Both the position numbers and the translations under genes were made by a program. The notes beneath the pieces are model-generated. The model ran no database searches and was not told the DNA's origin. It worked only from the letters and a program-made list of their open reading frames with translations. DNA of 64,000 nt from contig JANXED010000001.1 of the NCBI GenBank assembly GCA_025058175.1, forward strand, positions 62,001-126,000, read 5' to 3'. The stretch's first letter is position 1; every line of letters starts with the position of its first letter. Shown here piece by piece: positions 1 through 8,666 of this stretch. The DNA is from Candidatus Calditenuaceae archaeon (GTDB lineage Archaea; Thermoproteota; Nitrososphaeria_A; Caldarchaeales; Calditenuaceae).

Positions 1-534
1 GTTCCCGACGACCGTGGCGCTGCTGCCGATGTTGGTGGCGAAGACCGTCATCAGCATCAGCGGTATCAGGGGGACTTGGAACCTGCTCGCTAGCGTAATG
101 GCCGAGGACATCATGAAGAGTATCGAGGTCACTTCGTCCACGAGGGCCGCTGAGAGAGCGGACATCAGCATGAGTATGAGTATCAACCGGTCCGCGCTGC
201 TCCCCCCAACCTCTAAAACTCTGTCGACCACTACCTCGAAGAACCTCCTCTCCTCGAGGAACCCGATCACGGTCATCATGCAGAGGAGGAAGACGATCAC
301 GTCGAGGCTCGCGAACTCTATGAACGTGGGGACGTCGAGCAGCCTTGTCGCCATCAGGACGAAGACGCCGACGAGTGCGAAGGCGAGCCTGAACTTCCAG
401 AAGAGGAGTGTCCCGCCGATGATCGCGGTGAAGATGGCCGTCGCTATCGCCTGGCTGGCCGAGAGTCCCGCGACTAGCGCCAAGACCCCGAACGTTATCG
501 GTATCAGCGGGTAGGCTGCTCCCTTCGCGCGCAT
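1..534 (-). CDS. Ion transporter superfamily permease (ArsB/NhaD/SLC13-like), N-terminal part
   Basis: The gene starts at ATG 534 and runs off the left edge, so only 178 N-terminal residues are visible. They form several hydrophobic helices. A re-entrant-type segment reads SAALVDEVTSILFMMSSAI and is followed by FATNIGSSATVVGN, the pattern of the ion transporter superfamily (ArsB, NhaD, citrate/SLC13 carriers), where 'D.VTS' and 'N.GS.AT..G' line the substrate site. A GGTGAT Shine-Dalgarno lies at 541-546 and a TATA-like box at about 564-574, so the gene has its own promoter just past the end of polB. Substrate cannot be told from this fragment (arsenite, Na+/H+ or dicarboxylate are all possible). 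Confidence 0.72.
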   Translation of the reverse strand, partial: MRAKGAAYPLIPITFGVLALVAGLSASQAIATAIFTAIIGGTLLFWKFRLAFALVGVFVLMATRLLDVPTFIEFASLDVIVFLLCMMTVIGFLEERRFFEVVVDRVLEVGGSSADRLILILMLMSALSAALVDEVTSILFMMSSAITLASRFQVPLIPLMLMTVFATNIGSSATVVGN

Positions 535-588
535 GGGATCACCTGGCGCTCTTCTGTGTGCCTTAAGATATACTAGAGACCGGCGCGC

Positions 589-3162
589 TTAGGCGAAGAA
601 CTGCTCCAAGCTCCCGACCCCGACGATCACGTCGAAGTCCATGTCGAGGCTGTCGAGGACCTGCTCGAAGGTCGACCTCATGTACTCGATGTACTTCTCG
701 ACGTCCACCTGGTCTTTCGATATCTTGACGCTCGGGTGGAGGGGCGCGACGCCGACCTTGTCCTTGGTCTTCACGTACCTGATGATATCGCCCGAGGTCA
801 CCTGAACGCCGTGTTGCTGCAGAATCTTCGCGGCCTTCACGTGGGGAGGCGTAGTCTCGGTGTAGCTCTCAGGCTGCTTGGAGAGCATCACGCTGAACGC
901 GAGCTCGCTCAGCTCGAACTCCCTCTTCCTCAGCTTCCTGTGCCACGTCTTGATCAGGTCCGCGATGTGCCTCTTCACGGTCTCGAGGTCCTCGGGCGTC
1001 CTAACGTTGGCCAGCTCCTGGAGCATCGAGTTGAAGGCCTCCCTGATGAAGTCGGGGATGTGCCTCTTCTTCCCCGTCAAGCCCTTCACGTCGACCACGC
1101 CCTTCGACGTCAGGCCGAGGTAGTTCTTCTTCCTCGACGAGAAGACGATGTAGACGTACTCCTTGTCAGGCTCGAGGTCGAGTCCTAGCTCCGTCGCGGC
1201 CCACCTGATGAGTTTCTCGAGGATCGCGCCGTCTGCGCCCTTGAGGAAGAGCGAGTCGGTGTCTCCGTAGACCACGGTCGCGCCGAGCTCCCTTACCTTC
1301 TCGATCGCAGACTTGAAGACGTACCTGCCGATCGCCGCGGTGCTCTCGGCGAGGGGCGGGCAGTAGAGCGGAAACTCCTCGAACCCGAAGACGCCGTACG
1401 AAGCGTTGAGGAAGACCTTCGTCGCCTTCTGGACCACGTCGTACCACCTCCTCTGGCCCTCGGGGAGGCTCTTGTCGGAGCTCCGGGGCTTGTAGAGTCC
1501 GACCCTCACTTCCTTCAGGGCCCCTATGATCGAGCTCTGGAGGCCTCTGTTCTTGGTGCAGACCCAGTGGGGCGTCTCCGGGACTAGGTTCCTCCTGCAC
1601 TCCTCATGCGGGCACCTGATGGTCTCGTAGCTGAGGTTCCACCGGGCGAGGACGGATGGGTACAGCGACGCGAAGTCGACGACCTTCACGTCGAAGTGGA
1701 TCCCGGGCGCCGGGTCGACGACGATCGCTCCCCTGTACTTCTTCCCCTCGATGACGGCCTTCGTGACCGTCCCTCCCTTGACCTCAAGGATCTCCTCCTT
1801 CCTCGGGATCAGCCAGCCCCTCCTCCTGTGCTCGAAGTAGAGGAGGTTCTTGATCCATCCCGATACGCCGTGCCTGCAGAGGTCCTCGACGGGGAGCCTG
1901 CTGATCCTGCAGAGGACCATCATCAGCCTCAGGACCAGCCTGTCCTCGAATGTGAGGAGGTTGTAGACGAGCTCGGCGTCGTTCATGCAGTACTCCGCGA
2001 GCTTGACGGCCGAGAGGGAGGAGATCGGCTCCTCGATCTTCACCTTCCCCTTCCCGAGGAGGGCCTGGGAGATACCCTCGAGGGTGAACTCCCTGTACTT
2101 GTTGTCGAAGGCGTAGATCTGGATCGACTTGTTGAGGAAGAAGGAGTAGAGGTCGACGTGGACCGCCCTCACGAAGGTCGCGCCCTCGCGTCCCAGGACT
2201 ATCGGGACCTTCTCCTTCGGTATGCCTAGCCGCTCGGCCCTGTTCCGGAGATAGGGGAGGTCGAAGTCGTCGCCGTTGAAGGTCGCGATCACTGCATACT
2301 CGCTGTCGAGCACCGCGAAGACCTCCTCGAGCATCTCCCGCTCTGACCCGTGGGTGATCATCCTGTAGCCGTCCCCCTCGACCGTCGACGGCCCGGCACC
2401 CTCGACCAGCACGTGGACGTCCTTCCTTCCGTCGGATCCACGTATCGCGACCGCGACGACCTTGTCCTCAGCCTTAGACGGGTCAGGGACCCTCGTGGCG
2501 ATCGGGTTAGCGACCTCGATATCGATCCCGCAGACCGGGAGGTCGGGCTGGTCGGCCTCGAGGAGTCGTATCCAGTCCGCGACGAGTTCGAGGTCCCTCT
2601 CCTCGACGCCCTTCAGCCTCCTGGCGATCGAGATCGCCTCCGAGGTGTCCATGGTGTACAGCGTGAGCCGGCCGTCCTCCCCGAGGAGGTATGGAGCTCC
2701 AACGATCAGGCCCCTGTCCATCAGGTAGTTCAGGTGGTAGGGTATGTCCGCCTCCCACGCCGTCACCTTCTCCCTCACCGAATACGCCCTTCCGCCGATG
2801 GTCAGAGGGTCCTTCGCGATCGCCTTCGTCATGGTCTTCTCTTGCTGCCTCAGCGCGTCGAAGAGTCTGACCCTCTCGAAACCGACCAACCTCTCGATGG
2901 TCTCCTTGAGCGCAGCCCGCAGCTCAGACTCGTCGAGGTCAGAGTAGCAATAGGGGAGGTGGCCCGTGTTGTCCTCGAGGAGCTCGACCCTCTTGGTATG
3001 GGGGTTGTAGAGCTTCAGGTACGCCTTACCTTTAGCGCCGTCGTACGCCGCCGAGAGCAGGAACCTGAGGTTCTCCGGCCAGGTCCTCTCGAAGCGGAGG
3101 GGCTCCTGCTTGGGGATCCCAGACGTCGTGGGAGCGAGAACGTCGGTGAGCTTCAGCTGCAT
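589..3162 (-). CDS. polB: Family B DNA polymerase
   Basis: Replicative-type DNA polymerase with 3'-5' exonuclease, 857 residues from ATG 3162. Exonuclease motifs are all present: GIDIEV (Exo I, near residue 215), FNGDDFDLPYLRN (Exo II) and YCMNDAEL (Exo III). Polymerase motifs follow: DFASLYPSV (motif A), KVFLNASYG (motif B) and YGDTDSLF (motif C), so it should be active in both functions. A Cys-rich insert (CPHEEC...VC) lies between motifs A and B, as in crenarchaeal-type PolB. The frame stays open to GTG 3225, but TATA-like elements at 3226-3233 and about 3187-3196 would start the transcript after that codon, so I prefer ATG 3162. PolB1 versus PolB3 class is not resolved. Confidence 0.95.
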   Translation of the reverse strand: MQLKLTDVLAPTTSGIPKQEPLRFERTWPENLRFLLSAAYDGAKGKAYLKLYNPHTKRVELLEDNTGHLPYCYSDLDESELRAALKETIERLVGFERVRLFDALRQQEKTMTKAIAKDPLTIGGRAYSVREKVTAWEADIPYHLNYLMDRGLIVGAPYLLGEDGRLTLYTMDTSEAISIARRLKGVEERDLELVADWIRLLEADQPDLPVCGIDIEVANPIATRVPDPSKAEDKVVAVAIRGSDGRKDVHVLVEGAGPSTVEGDGYRMITHGSEREMLEEVFAVLDSEYAVIATFNGDDFDLPYLRNRAERLGIPKEKVPIVLGREGATFVRAVHVDLYSFFLNKSIQIYAFDNKYREFTLEGISQALLGKGKVKIEEPISSLSAVKLAEYCMNDAELVYNLLTFEDRLVLRLMMVLCRISRLPVEDLCRHGVSGWIKNLLYFEHRRRGWLIPRKEEILEVKGGTVTKAVIEGKKYRGAIVVDPAPGIHFDVKVVDFASLYPSVLARWNLSYETIRCPHEECRRNLVPETPHWVCTKNRGLQSSIIGALKEVRVGLYKPRSSDKSLPEGQRRWYDVVQKATKVFLNASYGVFGFEEFPLYCPPLAESTAAIGRYVFKSAIEKVRELGATVVYGDTDSLFLKGADGAILEKLIRWAATELGLDLEPDKEYVYIVFSSRKKNYLGLTSKGVVDVKGLTGKKRHIPDFIREAFNSMLQELANVRTPEDLETVKRHIADLIKTWHRKLRKREFELSELAFSVMLSKQPESYTETTPPHVKAAKILQQHGVQVTSGDIIRYVKTKDKVGVAPLHPSVKISKDQVDVEKYIEYMRSTFEQVLDSLDMDFDVIVGVGSLEQFFA

Positions 3163-3225
3163 CCACACTTCCCTTCGCGCGAGGGTGATTAAGGTTTGCC
3201 GACCGTGGAACTTAGCGAATTCCAC

Positions 3226-3234
3226 TTATATCGA
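3226..3234 (+). promoter_or_regulatory. TATA-like box in the polB/glycosyltransferase divergent region
   Basis: The sequence CTTATATCG lies about 25 nt before ATG 3255, implying a leaderless transcript for the glycosyltransferase. Its reverse complement CGATATAAG could also serve polB in the other direction, although a second box near 3187-3196 is better placed for polB. Confidence 0.45.
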
Positions 3235-3254
3235 TCCCGCCGCGAACCGAGCTG

Positions 3255-5504
3255 ATGCGGGGCCGAGCCGCGCTGGTCGCCTCGCTGGTCGCGGGGCTGA
3301 TCTTGAGGTCGGCCTTAGCGCCGGTGACCGGCCACCCCTGGGACGTGCACGTCTGGCTCCGCACAGCGGAGCTCTTCACGAGCGGTTACTGGAACGTTTA
3401 CACGGTCTCCGAGATACCCCAGTTCCCCTGGGGGTTCTACAGTTACCCTCCGGTCTGGCTCCTCGTGGTCGCGGCAACCTACGCGGCCTCGGGGGCGAAC
3501 TCGGCGCCGACCTGGGCGGCCGTCGGCGCGATAAAGGCCCCAATCGTAGTCGCGGACGTCTTGGTGGCGGTTTGGATCTACAGGCTCTCCAGGGCAGTAG
3601 GAGTCGGGGAGAGGAGGTCTCAGACCCTCGCGATCGCCTACGCCCTCAACCCCGTCGCGGTCTTCATCTCCGGCGTGTGGGGGATGTTCGACCCGATTGC
3701 TGTGCTGTTCGCGTTGGTGGCGCTCGAGCTCCTGATTAAGGGGAGGTTCACGGCCTCAGGGGTCGCGCTGGGCCTCGGCATCGCGACGAAGCTCTTCCCC
3801 ATCTTACTTTTACCGGTCACGGTGATCCACATCCGAACGGTTAGCGGCGAAAGGTTCGGCGGCGCGGTGATCGGCCACATCCTGGCCGCTGTCGGTGTTC
3901 CAATCGCGCTCTCCATGCCTTTCCTCGTGGACGCGCCGATGAACTTCCTCGGGAAGCTGCTCTACCACACGGCTAACGTCGGCCAGTTCACCTACTGGGC
4001 CCTGATCTACCCGTTCTTAGGCAAGGAGCTCTCGTCCATAGCGTCATACTCGATGCTGGCGGCGCTGTACGCGAGGTTGCTCTCGAGGTACGCGGGGGAG
4101 GGGGTCCCGGACGCGCCCGCGGTCGTGAGGCGCTCGACGGCAATGATCGCGGTGTTCTTGGCCTGCTCGACGAAGGTGAACGTCCAGTACCTGTTGTGGT
4201 TGATGCCGGTCGCCTTCGTCGCGGCCTCGGTGGACTCGGAGGGCATAGGGAAGAGGATCTGGGGGTCGATCGCGATACTGAACGTCGCAGCGGTCCTCTT
4301 CCTCGTCTACGTCACGAACCTCACCGGGTTCTCGATCGACTCCCTCGGCAGGGTCTCGCCGACCGCGCCGGTCGACGTGGGCCTCGCTGGGACCCTCTTG
4401 GTTCTTGCCGCGGTCCTAGCTGGATGGCAGTTCGTCAGGCTGGGGACGTTCGAAGTCTTGGGCGGTAAGTTCGACGCGGAGCTCGTCAAGCGGTTCGGGG
4501 TTGCCTCGATGCTAACGGTGCTGGTCGCGGCGGCCCTCGTGGTCCCAGCGCCAAGGGGCGTGAACCTGAACTGCGACGGCGAGAGGATCGCGGTCGTCGA
4601 AGGGCCCGATTCGTTCTTCCTCCCGAACGGGTCGCCGGACGTAAAGCTGATTGAGAGGGCCGGAGGGCCGACCGCGGTCGCTATACCCTTCGGGCTTGAC
4701 CTCTTCCTCCTCTACGACGGTCGGAAGGACATCAGGCTCGACCCGCACGTGAAGTTCAGGATAGGGAGGGACGACTGGGACGTCTCGAGGTTGGCCTCGT
4801 CCGTCAGATCCCTCAAGGGGCTCGGGCTGAGGGTCCTCCTGGGGATCTACGCGCACCGTGGGAAACCTCTAGTAAGCTACGGGGTCCAGGGCTTCACGAC
4901 CCGGCTCCTCGAGTCGACTTATCCTCATGCGGTCAAGGGGGACCTTATCGACTTCACGACCAGGCTGGAGGGGCGAGACGTCACGCTCGCGTCGCTGATC
5001 GGTGAGAGGGCCATCTCCTTGATGAGGGACGTAGGGTTCGACGGGATCTATGTGATCACGGAGCACGAGCACAGGGACGGCGTTTGGAGGTTCAACCCGA
5101 CCGTGATAGAGCTGCTCGTCGAGCTGAGGAAGAGGGCGGGAAGGAATGCGACGCTGATCTTCGACGGGATCGACCCCTTGACGGAGCAGGTCGACTGGGT
5201 CGATGAGGTGGCCGCGGTCTCGGACGTCGTCGTCCTGAGGACATCGCCGTGGATGAGGAGGCTGAAGTCCAACTACCTCGAGGACGGGCAGCTCGAGAGG
5301 ATCGCTGACGCAGTCAAGGGGCTGCTCGGCCGTCACGACCTCAACAAGTTCGCGTATGCGCTCTACGTCGTCGACTTCTCCGAGGGCTGGGTCGTCCCCG
5401 GGATACAGGTCCAGGCGGAGACCGAGGAGCTGGGGATGCTGATCAGGTCCTGCGTCGTCTACCACGCTAGCGTATACCTGCCCTATCGGTTGAGCTCGAG
5501 CTGA
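3255..5504 (+). CDS. GT-C type membrane glycosyltransferase with C-terminal extracytoplasmic domain
   Basis: A 749-residue protein in two parts. Residues 1 to about 430 contain roughly ten hydrophobic helices, with an acidic motif in the first loop (TGHPWDVHVW) and YSYPPVW shortly after. This arrangement is typical of polyprenyl-phosphate-dependent GT-C mannosyltransferases (PIG-M/DUF2029-like), whose catalytic Asp lies in the first outer loop. Residues 440-749 are soluble and show alternating strand/helix units (LGLRVLLGIYAHRG, VGFDGIYVITEHE, ATLIFDGID, VVVLRTSPW) suggesting a TIM-barrel, glycoside-hydrolase-like domain. The expected role is cell-surface glycan or glycolipid assembly. The soluble domain's function is unknown. 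It is transcribed divergently from polB. Confidence 0.75.
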   Translation: MRGRAALVASLVAGLILRSALAPVTGHPWDVHVWLRTAELFTSGYWNVYTVSEIPQFPWGFYSYPPVWLLVVAATYAASGANSAPTWAAVGAIKAPIVVADVLVAVWIYRLSRAVGVGERRSQTLAIAYALNPVAVFISGVWGMFDPIAVLFALVALELLIKGRFTASGVALGLGIATKLFPILLLPVTVIHIRTVSGERFGGAVIGHILAAVGVPIALSMPFLVDAPMNFLGKLLYHTANVGQFTYWALIYPFLGKELSSIASYSMLAALYARLLSRYAGEGVPDAPAVVRRSTAMIAVFLACSTKVNVQYLLWLMPVAFVAASVDSEGIGKRIWGSIAILNVAAVLFLVYVTNLTGFSIDSLGRVSPTAPVDVGLAGTLLVLAAVLAGWQFVRLGTFEVLGGKFDAELVKRFGVASMLTVLVAAALVVPAPRGVNLNCDGERIAVVEGPDSFFLPNGSPDVKLIERAGGPTAVAIPFGLDLFLLYDGRKDIRLDPHVKFRIGRDDWDVSRLASSVRSLKGLGLRVLLGIYAHRGKPLVSYGVQGFTTRLLESTYPHAVKGDLIDFTTRLEGRDVTLASLIGERAISLMRDVGFDGIYVITEHEHRDGVWRFNPTVIELLVELRKRAGRNATLIFDGIDPLTEQVDWVDEVAAVSDVVVLRTSPWMRRLKSNYLEDGQLERIADAVKGLLGRHDLNKFAYALYVVDFSEGWVVPGIQVQAETEELGMLIRSCVVYHASVYLPYRLSSS

Positions 5505-5526
5505 CGTTCTGTCCGCGCCGGTTTAG

Positions 5527-5536
5527 GCTTAAAAAG
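5527..5536 (+). promoter_or_regulatory. TATA-like box upstream of rps5
   Basis: GCTTAAAAAG is centred about 22 nt before GTG 5553, in a 48 nt gap after the glycosyltransferase stop. It implies a leaderless or very short-leader mRNA for the two ribosomal protein genes. Confidence 0.5.
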
Positions 5537-5552
5537 ACCCACCGGTCGGATA

Positions 5553-6176
5553 GTGAAAGAATTGCTGGAGACTTGGACGCCTAGGACGAAGGTCGGTCAA
5601 CTGGTCAGGTCCGGTAGGATAAACTCGATCGAGGAGCTGATCGCGAACCACTACAGGATCACGGAGCCCGAGATCGTCGACTACCTGATGCCGAACATCG
5701 AACAGGAGGTGATCGACATACAGATGGTACAGAGACAGACCGACGCGGGCGAGAGGTCGAGCTACAGGGCGATCGTCGCGGTGGGGAACAGGGACGGTTA
5801 CGTCGGACTGGGCGTGGGGAAGTCGACCCACGTGGTGATGGCGATAGAGAAGGCGACCATGCGGGCGAAGATGAACCTGTCCCACGTCGTCAGAGGGTGC
5901 GGGAGCTGGGAGTGTGCGTGCGGCGAGCCTCACAGCCTCATCACGAGGGTCAGGGGCAAGTACGGGAGCGTCGAGATCGAGGTACTTCCGGGCCCGAGGG
6001 GGCTGGGGCTTGTGGCAGGCGACATCGCGAAGACGATCCTGAGGCTGGCAGGGGTCGAGGACTGCTGGACGAGGACCTTCGGCGAGACCAGGACGCCGCT
6101 AAGCATGGCCGGCGCGACGTACGTCGCCCTGAAGAACACGCTGAAGTTCGTCCTTCCCGCGGCTTGGAAAGCCTGA
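5553..6176 (+). CDS. rps5: Small ribosomal subunit protein uS5
   Basis: A 207-residue archaeal uS5 (S2/S5 family), a 30S protein at the decoding region and mRNA entry site. The S5 RNA-binding domain is visible as FRAIVAVGN-like SYRAIVAVGNRDGYVGLGVGKS near residue 70, and the C-terminal S5 fold contains VEIEVLPGPRGLGLVAGD. CGSWECACGEPHS matches the archaeal/eukaryotic insertion. The start is GTG 5553. It is followed after 12 nt by uL30, the conserved archaeal order at the distal end of the spc ribosomal cluster. The rest of that cluster is not adjacent here. Confidence 0.97.
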   Translation: MKELLETWTPRTKVGQLVRSGRINSIEELIANHYRITEPEIVDYLMPNIEQEVIDIQMVQRQTDAGERSSYRAIVAVGNRDGYVGLGVGKSTHVVMAIEKATMRAKMNLSHVVRGCGSWECACGEPHSLITRVRGKYGSVEIEVLPGPRGLGLVAGDIAKTILRLAGVEDCWTRTFGETRTPLSMAGATYVALKNTLKFVLPAAWKA

Positions 6177-6188
6177 AGGTGGTGGCGC

Positions 6189-6668
6189 TTGGAGGGCTCA
6201 GCGAAGTGCTACCTCGTGATCAGGTTAAGGGGGCCGTCCGGCCTCAGCGAGGAGGTCGAGTACACGCTCAGGCTCATGCACCTCAGGAGGAGCCAGTGGG
6301 CCTCCCTCGTGAGGGCAGACCCCTCGTACCTGGGGATGCTGAACAAGGTCGCGCCCTACGTCACCTGGGGCGAGCCGGACCCTGAGGTCCTCGCGAAGCT
6401 GTTCAGGAAGAGGGCCGAGTCGTGGAACCGCGCGCCGCTTTCGGATGTGCTCTCCAGATTGGGCTGCAAGGACGAGCTCGAGCTGGCGAGGAAGGTCGTA
6501 TCGGGCGAGATAAAGCTCGGGGAGCTCTTCAACCACCTCAAGCCCTACTTCAGGCTCCACCCGCCCAAAGGGGGTTACAGGAGGAGCACCAAGAGGATGT
6601 TCGCCGACAAGGGCGAGGCCGGGTACAGGGGACAGGCCATCAACGAGCTCCTGCGCAGGATGATCTGA
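6189..6668 (+). CDS. rpl30: Large ribosomal subunit protein uL30
   Basis: A 159-residue archaeal-length uL30 (L7/L30 family; bacterial L30 is about 60). The N-terminal ferredoxin-like domain begins CYLVIRLRGPSGLSEEVEYTLRLMHLRR. A C-terminal archaeal/eukaryotic extension ends with FRLHPPKGGYRRSTKRMFADKGEAGYRG, which contacts 23S rRNA. The start is TTG 6189, preceded by GGTGG at about -10. It is co-transcribed with rps5. Confidence 0.96.
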   Translation: MEGSAKCYLVIRLRGPSGLSEEVEYTLRLMHLRRSQWASLVRADPSYLGMLNKVAPYVTWGEPDPEVLAKLFRKRAESWNRAPLSDVLSRLGCKDELELARKVVSGEIKLGELFNHLKPYFRLHPPKGGYRRSTKRMFADKGEAGYRGQAINELLRRMI

Positions 6669-6715
6669 GCCCTCGCCAAAGGATATCAGTACCTCGGGAA
6701 TACGAGCTCCCGGGA

Positions 6716-7681
6716 ATGACCCGGGAGAGGATACAGGTCGGGTTCGGCGAGCGGCTCTTCAGCTATGGCTTCGGAGCTTATCACCCCTTCAACAGGGTCA
6801 GGATTAGCGTCTTCGAGGCGAAGTTCAACGAGCTCCTCTCGAGGCACGGGGACCTGATCGAGCTGGTCGAGCCGGAGGAGTGTAGGGAGGAGGAGCTCAC
6901 GCTCTTCCACACGCCCGAGTACGTCAAGTTCGTGAAGGCGGCCTGCTCCCCCGGATCGAACGTCAGATACCTCGACTACGGGGACACTCCTGCTTACCCA
7001 AACTGCTTCAGGAACGCGTGCACCGTGGTCGGCACTACCCTCAAGCTCCTCAAATCGATCGCCCAGGGCCGGGTAAGGAGGGCCTTCAGCCCGATAGGCG
7101 GGCTACACCACGCGATGAGGAACTCCGCCGGCGGGTTCTGCATCTTCAACGACGTCGGCGTCGCGATGGAGTACGCGTTCAGGTTCCTCGGCTACAGGTC
7201 GATCGCGTACGTGGACATCGACGCTCATCACGGCGACGGCGTCTACTACGAGTTCGAGGAAGACCCGCGCGTGATCTTCTTCGACGTTCACCAGGACGGC
7301 AGGACGCTTTACCCGGGGACCGGCTTCGATTACGAGAGGGGTAAGGGCGAGGCTTTCGGGAGGAAGATGAACGTGCCGCTTCCGCCGGGAGCTGGCGACA
7401 GGGAATTCCTCAGGAGCTTCGAGAGGGGGATTGAGTTCCTGAAAGGCTTCGAGTTCGACCTCATAGTCCTCCAGTGCGGCGCCGACGGCCTCGCCGGGGA
7501 CCCGCTTACCGACCTCAGGTACTCGAAGGAGGCCCACAGGTTCGCGGCAAGGTCGCTCGCGGAGCTCTCGGAGGAGAAGTGTCGCGGCAGGATCCTCGCG
7601 CTCGGCGGGGGAGGCTACGACCCACAGAACGTCGGCGACGCGTGGATCGAGGTAGTCTCGGCGTTAGCGGGAATCGAGTGA
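6716..7681 (+). CDS. Histone deacetylase / acetoin utilization (AcuC) family deacetylase
   Basis: A 321-residue arginase/deacetylase-fold protein. Zinc and catalytic motifs are in order: GGLHHA (catalytic His pair), DIDAHHGDG (metal ligands), FFDVHQDGRTLYPGTG, CGADGLAGDPL (second metal Asp) and LALGGGGY (substrate Tyr). All key residues of the zinc-dependent deacetylase family are intact. Substrates in archaea are uncertain: acetyl-lysine on proteins such as Alba, acetylpolyamines, or small acetylated metabolites. ATG 6716 (MTRERIQVGF) is chosen because the frame upstream overlaps rpl30 and lacks family similarity. It lies 47 nt after rpl30. Confidence 0.85.
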   Translation: MTRERIQVGFGERLFSYGFGAYHPFNRVRISVFEAKFNELLSRHGDLIELVEPEECREEELTLFHTPEYVKFVKAACSPGSNVRYLDYGDTPAYPNCFRNACTVVGTTLKLLKSIAQGRVRRAFSPIGGLHHAMRNSAGGFCIFNDVGVAMEYAFRFLGYRSIAYVDIDAHHGDGVYYEFEEDPRVIFFDVHQDGRTLYPGTGFDYERGKGEAFGRKMNVPLPPGAGDREFLRSFERGIEFLKGFEFDLIVLQCGADGLAGDPLTDLRYSKEAHRFAARSLAELSEEKCRGRILALGGGGYDPQNVGDAWIEVVSALAGIE

Positions 7682-7721
7682 ACGGCTCGTGCCTCCTCCC
7701 GATCCGCGTCGCAAGTATCTG

Positions 7722-8504
7722 ATGAACTCGGGCCGTGAGATGTCAGACACGACACCGCGTTCCGTCGGCCACGACGATGAGCTCTCTATAACGCCTAGGG
7801 TCGAAGCGAGGGTCCTGAAGGGACTCGTGACCGCGATGGAGAGGGGCCTGCCGCTCGACGAACGGACCGTCGCGGAGCAAGCCGGCGTCGCGACGGAGGT
7901 CGCTGGAGCCACCTTGAGGAGTTGGGGAGTGGGAACTGCGGCTCTGAAGGATGAGGAGCTCCTCGGGCTGGTCGAGGGGCTTCTGCTGAAGTCCGCGGGA
8001 TCGGATCGACTCCTAGAGGGCCTGAGGTGGGAGCTCTTTGAGAGGGCGGTAGGGCGGATGCTGGGAAGGGCTGGCCTCGAGGTGCTCTGGGACGTGAGGC
8101 TTAACATCGAGCCCACGAGGTACCAGTTCGACCTGCTGGCGGTCGGAGGCGGAGCCGTCTACGCCGTCGAGTGCAAGAGGTGGCGCAGGACCATCACACC
8201 GTCGCTGATGAGAACGGTCTCCGGGGAGCTCCTCAGAAAGCTGGAGGCCCTCGAGCGCGCCCTCCTTCACCTCCTCGGTCAAGGCCGTGCGAGGGTGCTG
8301 CTGGTGCCGCTGGTGATCGCACCATACGTCCCCCCTACCATGGGCGACGTCTACTTTGCCTCCGTTAGGCACCTGAGGTCCTTCCTCGCAGAGCCAGCCG
8401 CGGCACTGGAGTCCCCGCCGGTCAGGGAACTCCGGCTCACTTCGCCCCCGAGCGCGATGACGTTCAGGAGGGCCCCCTTCAGGTCCTTGAAGTCTCGCCC
8501 GTAG
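7722..8504 (+). CDS. Predicted PD-(D/E)XK nuclease-like protein with N-terminal helical domain
   Basis: About 260 residues. The C-terminal half contains RYQFDLLAVGGGAVYAVECKRWRR, a close fit to the D-(x)n-ExK core of PD-(D/E)XK nucleases (Mrr/RecB/holiday-junction-resolvase type), preceded by the helix ERAVGRMLGRAGLEVLWDVRL, which resembles the N-terminal helix and first strand of that fold. The N-terminal about 100 residues are helical (VLKGLVTAMERGLPLDERTVAEQAGVATEVAGATLRSWG) and look like a winged-helix or HTH segment. The start is uncertain: ATG 7722, ATG 7740 and GTG 7689 are in frame. Cellular role unknown; DNA repair or restriction-like cleavage is plausible. Confidence 0.6.
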   Translation: MNSGREMSDTTPRSVGHDDELSITPRVEARVLKGLVTAMERGLPLDERTVAEQAGVATEVAGATLRSWGVGTAALKDEELLGLVEGLLLKSAGSDRLLEGLRWELFERAVGRMLGRAGLEVLWDVRLNIEPTRYQFDLLAVGGGAVYAVECKRWRRTITPSLMRTVSGELLRKLEALERALLHLLGQGRARVLLVPLVIAPYVPPTMGDVYFASVRHLRSFLAEPAAALESPPVRELRLTSPPSAMTFRRAPFRSLKSRP

Positions 8505-8585
8505 AGACCCCACGATCTGGTCCTGCCCAACGACGATGAAGGCGGTCCTTCTACCTTTATTAGTTTCTGGCGGGACTACTGGGAG

Positions 8586-8645
8586 GTGCACGTGAAGCTC
8601 GCGGGCTCTCTCGAGTCGAGACCGGCCGCATCGGCCATCGCCTAG
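8586..8645 (+). CDS. Possible 19-residue upstream ORF in the aRF1 leader
   Basis: GTG 8586 opens a 19-codon ORF ending at TAG 8643-8645, 21 nt before the aRF1 start. A TATA-like box CTTTATTAG at 8555-8563 would place the transcript 5' end at or close to this GTG. Sixteen of 19 codons end in G or C, close to real genes here, but the intergenic DNA is also GC-rich. A small hairpin (GGCCG-cat-CGGCC, 8624-8636) sits inside. It may regulate release-factor synthesis, or may be a chance ORF. Confidence 0.3.
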   Translation: MHVKLAGSLESRPAASAIA

Positions 8646-8666
8646 TGTGTATCAGGGTGATTGATC

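Noticed and set aside
14-514. An open plus-strand frame at the left edge
   Set aside because: It is the antisense of the transporter gene on the minus strand, which shows the real membrane-protein sequence and a promoter.
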